Shown piece by piece: positions 56,923 to 64,000 of a DNA stretch of 64,000 bases. Every line of letters begins with the position of its first letter. Position 1 is the first letter of the stretch. The notes below the pieces were generated by a model. That model searched no databases, was not told the origin of the DNA, and saw only the letters and a program-made list of their open reading frames with translations. The translations under genes and the position numbers were made by a program. The stretch spans positions 372,001 to 436,000 of the forward strand of contig OY978109.1 in assembly GCA_963854735.1 (NCBI GenBank). Direction: 5' to 3'. Source of the stretch: Marvania coccoides. Lineage: Eukaryota; Chlorophyta; Trebouxiophyceae; Chlorellales; Chlorellaceae.

Positions 56923-59036
56923 TCACAGGTCATCAAACGGCACGTCTCTCTCCTCCCTGCTTGCCAAGTCCTTGACCCTCACCATCCTCCCATTATCCCA
57001 CTCCGCGGACCCTAGCAGTACCAACCGCGCCGCCCCGCACCTCTCCGCCTGCTTAAACGCCCATTTCATGCGCTTTCCGGGCTCCAGTGCTAGGTCCACC
57101 CGCCGCCCGGCCGCCCGCAGTTTGGCCGCTGCTGCGCATGCTGCGCCCCTCAGAGGCTCGTCCAGTGCCACCACCAGGTCTTCCACTTCGTGCCCAATAC
57201 TGGGCAGCAGTTTCCGGTCCTTGAGCAGCTCCACGATGACGGCATCGCCAAAGCCAAAGCCGGCGCACGGCTGGTCTTCGCCTGCGATGAAATAGAACAG
57301 TAATTAGGTTTGAAGAACACGTAACTGAACGCTTGAGAAAGAATTGATGCCTTGCGAGAGAAAAGGAGCGAAAACAAAAATACGAAAAACATTCGACGAA
57401 TTTATGGTTATTTAGCGCATATACAGCAAAGAACGCACAAAACAATACTGCATACTGCACTGCCACATTTTACTGCTCTAAACACTGATGATTGATTGAA
57501 ACTCACCCCCAAAGGTGCCCAGCAGGCGGTCATAGCGCCCCCCACCGCACACTGCCCGCAGCTTGCCTTCCCTATCAAACCCCTCAAACACAACCCCAGT
57601 GTAGTACGCCAACCCCCGCACCACTGAGGCGTCAAATACCAGCCAGTCTGCGTAGCCGTACGCCTCTGCTAGAGAGAACAACCGCCGGATGTCTTCCACC
57701 GCCTCGTTGTCTTTTCCTAGGAGTTCCTCCAGCGCGGCGACGTCTCTGATGTTGAGCGACGCCATGATGCGGTCCACCGCATCGGTGGAAAGTCCCAGCT
57801 CGCCCAGCAGGGCTTGTACCTTGTCCCTTGGCAGCTTGTCTACCTTGTCAACGACCACGCATACGGCGCCGAAGGAGGCGGGGGCGACGCCCGCGGAGGC
57901 CAGCACGTGCTGCAGCACCTTGCGGGAGGACACCTTGATGCCCACGTCCGCCGAGGTGAGGCCCACCCTGAAAAAGAGAAAGAAACAAATTGGCGGGGTT
58001 GGAAAAAGTTAAAATGGCAGGTGGAAAGAGGCATCATTAGTTTGTCAGGCAATCTTAGAACTGTACAGCACGTTATAGTTTCTGCAATGGGTCCTTTAAG
58101 AAGCAACAATAAACGCAGGGCTGCTTTGAATTTCCCCCAAATACCCTTTTGTGCTGATTCAAGACACGCCAAAGTATAGTTGTTATGTTTGTTACCTGGA
58201 GAAGAACGTGGTGATGGCAGCCAGCAGCTCCGCCTCCGCCTCCACCCCCGGCACCCCCACGATGTCCATGTTCCACTGGTAGTGCTCTCTTCTTCGCCCC
58301 CGGGTGGCTCGCTCGTACCGCCAGCACTGGCCTATGGCGAACCACTTGGCAGGCAGCGCCAGCCCCTTTCCGCGCTGCAGCACCAGCCGCGCCAGCGACG
58401 GGGTGAGCTCTGGGCGCAGCGACACCCGCCGCCCGCCCTTATCTTCAAAGTTATAGAGCTGGTCGGTGATTTCTTCACCTGCTTTTCGCACAAAGAGCTC
58501 CTCGCTCTCGAGCACCGGGAAATCGATCTGTTCGAAGCCGAAGGAGCGGGACACGGCCTCGAACTCGGAGAACAGCCAGTTTTGAAGGCGCTTCTCCTCT
58601 GGAGGGAAGTCTCGGGTGCCTGAAAAACGTAATAAATCAATATTTAGGAAAACCGCAGGAAACGAAGCATTTTTTTGCTTTATTAATGCATAAAAGGTGA
58701 CAGAAACCTGATTTAGTTTTGAGAATTTATATACAGCAGACAACGTATTCTCTCACCGCGAGGGGGGTTGACGTCAATCATTCCTTTAGAAGCGCCGTTG
58801 CCGCTGCCGCCGATTTGACCGGAGCCGGCTTTGCGGGGCTCTGAGGGAGGGGCGGTGGCCGCTGCGGTGGCATCACATCGCACAACAGGGGTGCTAGAAA
58901 CCCCCCTGACTGCGGCGGGACGGCGGGATGAGGCCAGCAACGGTGGGAAGCCAGCGGAGCTGCGGAGACCACAATGCAACCCAGCAGCGGAGCGCATCGT
59001 GGCGTGGCGGGTGAGCAGGCGCAATGGTAGGGACAT
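56923..59036 (-). CDS. Histidyl-tRNA synthetase, bacterial-type, organellar
   Basis: Class II aminoacyl-tRNA synthetase charging tRNA-His. Four exons in gene order 58757-59036, 58196-58619, 57507-57967 and 56923-57281, all GT-AG; 507 aa. The first 80 residues are Ser/Arg/Ala-rich without acidic clusters ([20 protein letters not shown]), as in plastid/mitochondrial dual targeting. Then [16 protein letters not shown] (motif 1 region), [20 protein letters not shown] (motif 2), the His-specific loop [27 protein letters not shown] and [13 protein letters not shown] (motif 3 region), and the C-terminal anticodon-binding domain ([11 protein letters not shown] ... [13 protein letters not shown]). It is head to head with the BRCT gene, 289 bp apart. 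Confidence 0.93.
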
Positions 59037-59325
59037 AAATTTGGGGCAAGGGGTGGCAAAATTGTCGAAAATGCGCGGTCTGAGTGGCGAAAAATGTGCA
59101 ATTTAGCTTGAGATGGTGGGAAAAAGATGGAGGGCAGCGGGGGTTCCAGCTCGCTTCAGCTCACTAATTATTTAATTTCAATTCAAATTTGGGCATCTGG
59201 ATGGCATGGGTGGCAAAACGATGGATTTGATGGTAGAAAAGAGCCGTTGAAAGACGTTTTCGACAGATGCAAAGTTTTTTGGACGGGAAACGGCGTTTTA
59301 ATAATTACCATCATTTGGTAGCACC

Positions 59326-62300
59326 ATGGAGACGCTGCTGCGGAGGTTCGAGGGCCTACGGTCCTACGATGCCTCCGAATTTGCAACTATTACGGTCACT
59401 GGAACCGGCTTTAAGCACGAGGACCGCGCCAACCTGAGACGCCTGTGCACCCGAGTCGGCATCAACTACAGCGGCGACCTGCAGCTGGGGTGCAGCACCC
59501 ACCTGGTGGTCAACAGATGGTCACCCTTAATGGCGCCTTCAGAGAAGATGCAGCGGGCGTTAGAGTGGGCCATCCCCATCGTGGGCCTGACCTGGCTGCT
59601 GGACTCCATCCGGGAGGGCGCTCCCCGCCGCGAGGCCGACTACCTTATTTCTTCTTCCACGACCGTCGCCCACCCAGCCAACCGCCCGTCCCTTTCCAGC
59701 AAGCAGGCCTCCAACGCCTGGCCAACGAGGAGAATGACGCCTGTGCAAGATATGACCAACTTCCCCAATCGCAGCTCACGGGTGGTAGCGGCAAAAGCTG
59801 CAACAGCAGCAGTGGAAGGAGAGTCCCCGCAAAGCAGCGAAGAAAACGAGTTTGGTGGACAGCAGGCTGCTGTAGCATCCAGTTCACCTTCCGTTGCCAA
59901 AGTTTTGAAACGAACGGTGCGGAAAAATCGGCCTTTGGAGCAGCGGGAAAGAAGCGGCGACGGCGGCGGCAATCCTGGCGAATTCTTAGCGGCGGTGGCT
60001 TCACTGAACGATGGGAAAGGCGCTGGAGCTGTGGAAAGCGCTGGAGATGGCAATGGCAGCGTTGAGAGAGATGCTGGTGAGCTGCCGGCCACTGCTGCCG
60101 CTGCTGAGCCTGCCGCTGCTTTCGAGGCATCGAATGAAGGGCCAGCGGCAGCAACGCCAGCTGCATGTCGCAGAGCAATGGACGACACGCCCCTGGGGAG
60201 TGAAAACGAAGAGCTGTCTTCGTTTTCGTTCGGAGGCTTCAACGTGCAGGCCGGCTCTCTGCCGGCAGTCACCAGCTTCGAAAAGGAGCAGCCTGCGAGT
60301 GTATCATTGGATGTAGCGGTTGCAAAGCCGGGGGTTTTGGCCTCCGCCCTTGGCGAGCTCAAACAAGAGGAAGAAGAAATGTTGGAGAGTGGCAGCGGCG
60401 GCGGCGGAGAATTTATTGAGAACGAGGGCTGCTTTCCTCCCCCCCTTCCTCCACGCAGAGGCGAAGGACAGCAGCGGCAAAATAAGTGCCCGGAGGATGA
60501 GTACTGGCAGCAGTCGAGCCCGCAGTGGTGGGGTGATGACGAGGATTGCTGGGGGCCGGCATCGCAACCCAGAAGCGCCGCAGCTGCGCCGTCGCCAGAA
60601 CCATTGCCAGAACCATCGCAACCTAGGAGTGACAGAGTAGCAGATGGGTCACCGCCAGCAGCATTGCAGCTGAGGAGCGCAGCGGCAGGGACGCTTCGAG
60701 CGGCAGCAGCGGCGGCGGAGGGAAACGAGGCAAGCCCCTCCTCTGTGCCGTTTTCTGGAGGTGGCATCCTGCCAGCCCCAGCGCAAGAAGTGGAAGAAGA
60801 GGTAGTGCAGGTGCAGCAGGAGCAACAGCAAGAGCAGCAGCTGGCAATCGACGCTGCCGTTGCTGTGGAGAAAGAGGCGGCTGCTGCGAGTCCCATGAGC
60901 GAAGGTGGAGATGACGACATGCATGAGCCCGCTGAACAGGGTGTAGACAGCCTTTCTTTGAGCTGGGATGCAACGGAGCAGGTGCAGCTGGCGGACTCCT
61001 CAGGAGAAGCAGCGGCGGTGGCAGTTGGAGGCAGCGCTTCGCTGGCATGCTGGGGCGGGGGCACAGCAGAAGAAGTGGAGTGCGCTACACCTGTTGCTGT
61101 GCCATGCTGCGGTGGCGGCGGCAGCGAAGGGGAGAGTCCCACACCTTCGTCGCTGCATTGCTCAAACTGGGTGACCCGCGGCGTGGCGCTCCTGGAAGAG
61201 ACCCCGGAAGGGGCCCAGCCCACCCCCTGGATGGTTCTGCAAGGTGGGGCAGCGAGGCAGCCCTCGTTCAGCGTGGAGCAGTCTTTTGCAAGGCTGAAGC
61301 TAGCGGAAGAAAAGGAAGAAGGTGGAGAGGAGGAGGGCGAGGAGCCCACTCCTGGGTCTTCTCGCGGCTCAAACTCGCGGCTGAAGGCGCCAGAGGACGC
61401 GCCTATGTTCTCTGACGACTCTCCCCTCGCCTTCCCGAGCTTTGGCGGCGACGAAGCAGCAGCAGCAGCGGGCTACCCTCCCACTGCTGCTGGCGCCTTT
61501 TTCCAAGCTGAAATCGTCGAGAAGCGGGGCGCTGCACCGTCTGCCGATTTTCCGCCCTCCAACAGTCCAATCACCAGCTGCATCTCCTACGAGCCTCTCT
61601 CGCCCCAATTGACTACTACCGACGCCAGCCGTCATGATGATGGGATCGAGTCTGAGGACGATGGGCCGGTGGTTACGGCGCGTGCGCCCGCTCCCCCGCT
61701 GCCCCCCACCCCCGCCCACCCAGGGGCTGACGACACGGTGGCGCTGAAGCTGCTGCAGCGGGCGCCACGCGGCAGCTCCGTGAAAGCCCGCTACCGCCTG
61801 GCCAACACCAGGTGCGTGCGGTTCGCGGAGGAGGTGCACCTGCGGGGTCTGGCGCTGACGCTGAACTTGAAGGCGGCCAAGCAGCGCGCAATGGTGCTGG
61901 CACCAGGGGGGGGAGGGGATGACGCTGCCGGGGAGGAAGGCCCGCTGCTGGTGGAGCCCCTGAGCTTCTACCGGCTGCTCGGGGTGAGTAAAAAGGCGCT
62001 TACAGGAAAAATTTCCGCCTAGTTTTACACTTTTTTCCATGTATCCAAAAGCGTTTTTTTCCTTGTTCTTCCTTCATTACTGCCTTGAATGTATCTGTGA
62101 TAATGCGCTTGCAGGAGGACTGGATGCTGGAGTGCAGGCGGTTCTACACCGCCACCCAGGCCAAGGCTGCAGCAGAAGCAGCGGAAGGCGCTGATCCGTC
62201 TTCTTCCTCTCCTTCAGCGTTTTTGCTGCCTCGTGGTTTCGACCCCGAATGCGAGCTGCTGCGGAGCACGCGGCGAGAGCACATGGATATGCGGCGGGTG

Positions 62301-62429
62301 GCGGGCACAGTGGCGATGCGCAGGGCTAAAGACGGGATGGGGGCGCTGCGAATGCACAGCGCAGCGCGGGGGCGAGACTGGTTCTGGCGGAGAGAGTTTG
62401 ACCCAGAGACTGGCAGTGTGGTGCTGTAG
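59326..62429 (+). CDS. BRCT-domain protein with long low-complexity region
   Basis: Two exons, 59326-61983 and 62115-62429 (GT-AG, phase 0); 990 aa. Residues about 16-95 form one BRCT domain: FATITVTGTGFKHEDRANLR, GINYSGDLQLGCSTHLVVNR, and the Trp signature GLTWLLDSIREGA. BRCT domains bind phosphopeptides in DNA-damage signalling. The central 700 residues are Ala/Glu/Ser/Gln/Gly-rich and acidic with no recognisable domain. The C-terminal 150 residues look structured and basic (AKARYRLANTRCVRFAEEVH-like stretch, then EDWMLECRRFYTATQ and WFWRREFDPETG). A single N-terminal BRCT resembles the first repeat of TopBP1/PTIP-like proteins, but no orthologue can be named. Confidence 0.7.
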
Positions 62430-63288
62430 TTTACACGAAGAGAGAGGATAAATGAATTTTATGTTTTTTGTGTACAATGAAAACAAACAAATTAAAGCGG
62501 AGTTCTCAGATGTTGTGTAAACACGGGGAAACAAAGTTTTGGTAAGAAGCCAGCCCTGCGTGCAGGATCTCGACGCTTGGCTTCTCCTCCAGGTGGGGCG
62601 CACATAGAAGCATGCACTGCAGGTGCACGCCACGCGAGCCTTGGCCTTCTGTCCCCTCCTTCAGCAGCGCAAACAGCTGGCGAGCTCAGCTGCTTGCGCC
62701 GAGACACCGCCAGCATTGCTCTCTCTTAGCCCTGTGCAAGGAGACGACGGCAATTCCTACTTGCTGCGCCAGCAATACGGCCTACTGGTGGACTACAGCG
62801 CGACTTTGGAGTCGGACACCGGAGGGGGTTTTCTCTCAATACGGCGATTCTCAGCTGCATAAATATTACACAGTACAGTACGTGCCTGCTCCAGCATCAT
62901 CTGTGGAAGCTGCTAGCAACTTCTCCACAACTGACAGCGCCCCAGCACGGCAAAAAAACATCGCCAGCACTAGCAAGATGCGTTCTTAATTAATGATTAA
63001 TGATTTATGTTCATGCAAATTTTTGTGCGAGTTGAATTCCACTCGCTGTTGGTTTGGGGTCCCAAAGCGGACTTACATTCTTCTTAACTTAAAAAAGAGT
63101 TAACGGGCTAACATATGCGCCATGAGAAAAAACGGTGCTCCGCCAGAAGTTAGTTGAGGTCGAGCTGGCCCGATTTTTTGCACAAATCACTCTCATTTTG
63201 TATTTAAAGTATTCAGACATTCAACTTCACACCATCCCAGCATGCCACCCGCACTGCGTTGATAAAATACATTTGCAACCGAAAATTA
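62430..63288. other. Intergenic, no gene recognised
   Basis: About 860 bp of 3' flank and spacer. Open frames near 62612-62989 lack recognisable features and splice support. Confidence 0.45.
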
Positions 63289-64000
63289 ATGATGGACGGC
63301 AAAGAGAATGAAGACTTGTGCGCGGCCCTCATTGCCGGGGGCATGGGCAGCTCGGTAAGCTGTTTATTGCCAATTTATCCAAGGGGCGAAAACGCCCCAG
63401 ACCCTTCATCTTATTTGTCTCTCATCCCTCACATCGTCTGTTTGTTGGTCTGTCACCCGCAGTATGTCGCCCGCCTGCACCGCCGCCACGAGCTGGAAAA
63501 GCTGCGTGAGAGCGTTGCGGGCAAGGCCGTGTCGGAGCGGCTCCTGCGCAAGAGCCAGTCGCTGCGTCCGGGCAAAGGGTGGGTTTGAGGCATCGAGTTA
63601 CTCTGCTTGCGGCAAATAACATGCAAACATTGTGCATTTTTTCATCGGTATTACCAATATACATTCCAATGTATTCATCTCGCAGAAAATCAAGCAGCGG
63701 GGCGGTTGCAGACAAGCACCACCCCCCGCCCCCGCTGGCCACCATCGCCGCAGCTGAAGCGCTGCTGGACGACGCCGCGCTGAAGCTGCAGCGCGAGCTG
63801 GACGGCTACGACAAAAAGCTGGAGGCCCTGCGCAACCACTCCAGCACGTACAACACCTCAACTGCAGCTGGCGGCACCGCCACCCGCACTGCCGCCGCCT
63901 CGACAGCAAACGCCCCGCCAAAGGCGCCTGCGGCGCCCGTGGAGCAGCCCATTGTGCGCAGCGTGATTGCCGCCACGGGTCAAGGCTGCAAGGAGGTGCT
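63289..64000 (+). CDS. Unknown protein, 5' part (runs off the window)
   Basis: Three exons are visible: 63289-63354, 63463-63578 and from 63686 to beyond the window end, joined by GT-AG introns with matching phases. The protein starts MMDGKENEDLCAALIAGGMG, continues with a basic helix (YVARLHRRHELEKLRESVAG) and a Lys/Ser/Gly stretch, then a predicted helix ALKLQRELDGYDKKLEALRN and an Ala/Thr/Pro-rich region. Coiled-coil character is likely; no family is recognised from this part. Confidence 0.6.

Noticed and set aside
59640..61349. A 569-codon open frame antisense to the BRCT gene
   Set aside because: Ser/Cys/Pro-rich mirror of GC-rich, low-complexity coding DNA; no domain, and the sense strand carries a BRCT domain with a consistent intron.
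1..64000. CRISPR arrays, operons, rRNA or tRNA genes
   Set aside because: The window is eukaryotic with introns throughout; no direct-repeat/spacer array and no recognisable rRNA or tRNA segment was seen.

Overview
The window is nuclear DNA from a photosynthetic eukaryote, most probably a green alga. GC-rich exons are interrupted by short AT-rich introns, mostly about 55-260 nt. Green-lineage signs are an MSH6 with a plant-type Tudor domain instead of PWWP, a full-length chlorophyllide a oxygenase (chlorophyll b synthesis) with a coiled-coil N-terminal region, a CSLA/C-type glycan synthase, a plant-type ferric reductase (FRO) and a plant-type rhodanese. No species is assigned. Exon models were built by hand from reading-frame continuity and splice signals. 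In the models described as complete, the spliced length is a multiple of three.

Layout. 0.9-5.5 kb: MSH6 (-). 6.4-7.9 kb: methylthioribose-kinase-like protein (+), followed by a (GAGCT)n array. 8.8-9.6 kb: phosducin-like protein 3 (+). 9.8-11.8 kb: NUDCD1-like protein (-). 12.0-12.9 kb: GNAT-like protein (+). 13.4-16.0 kb: CSLA/C glycosyltransferase (-). 16.7-24.4 kb: a tandem array of three paralogous secreted-protein genes (+); its third unit is interrupted by a 5'-truncated LINE. 24.4-26.2 kb: ribophorin I (-). 27.0-30.5 kb: two head-to-head EF-hand/membrane paralogues, one apparently broken, with direct repeats around one exon. 31.6-32.8 kb: multi-pass membrane protein (-). 34.2-34.5 kb: second LINE 3' end. 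34.9-38.5 kb: FRO-type ferric reductase (-), head to head with an eight-cysteine LTP-like membrane protein (38.7-39.8 kb, +). 40.8-42.8 kb: spinster-like transporter (-). 43.2-46.7 kb: UvrD/PcrA-like helicase (+). 47.4-49.5 kb: CAO (-). 49.8-52.3 kb: sugar transporter (+). 52.8-55.4 kb: U-box/rhomboid-like fusion (-). 55.7-56.2 kb: rhodanese (-). 56.9-59.0 kb: histidyl-tRNA synthetase (-). 59.3-62.4 kb: BRCT protein (+). 63.3 kb to the end: partial unknown gene (+).

Most genes are unrelated housekeeping functions: DNA repair, glycosylation, translation, pigment synthesis, transport. Many lie head to head with 170-380 bp between start codons, so shared promoters are likely. The strongest observations are: a single-exon-body fusion of a U-box (E3 ligase) to a rhomboid fold whose catalytic Ser and His are both replaced; an unusually high share of GC-AG introns (12 of roughly 60 modelled); a recently amplified family of secreted proteins of unknown function with splice-site decay; and an LTP-like eight-cysteine membrane protein divergently paired with a ferric reductase.
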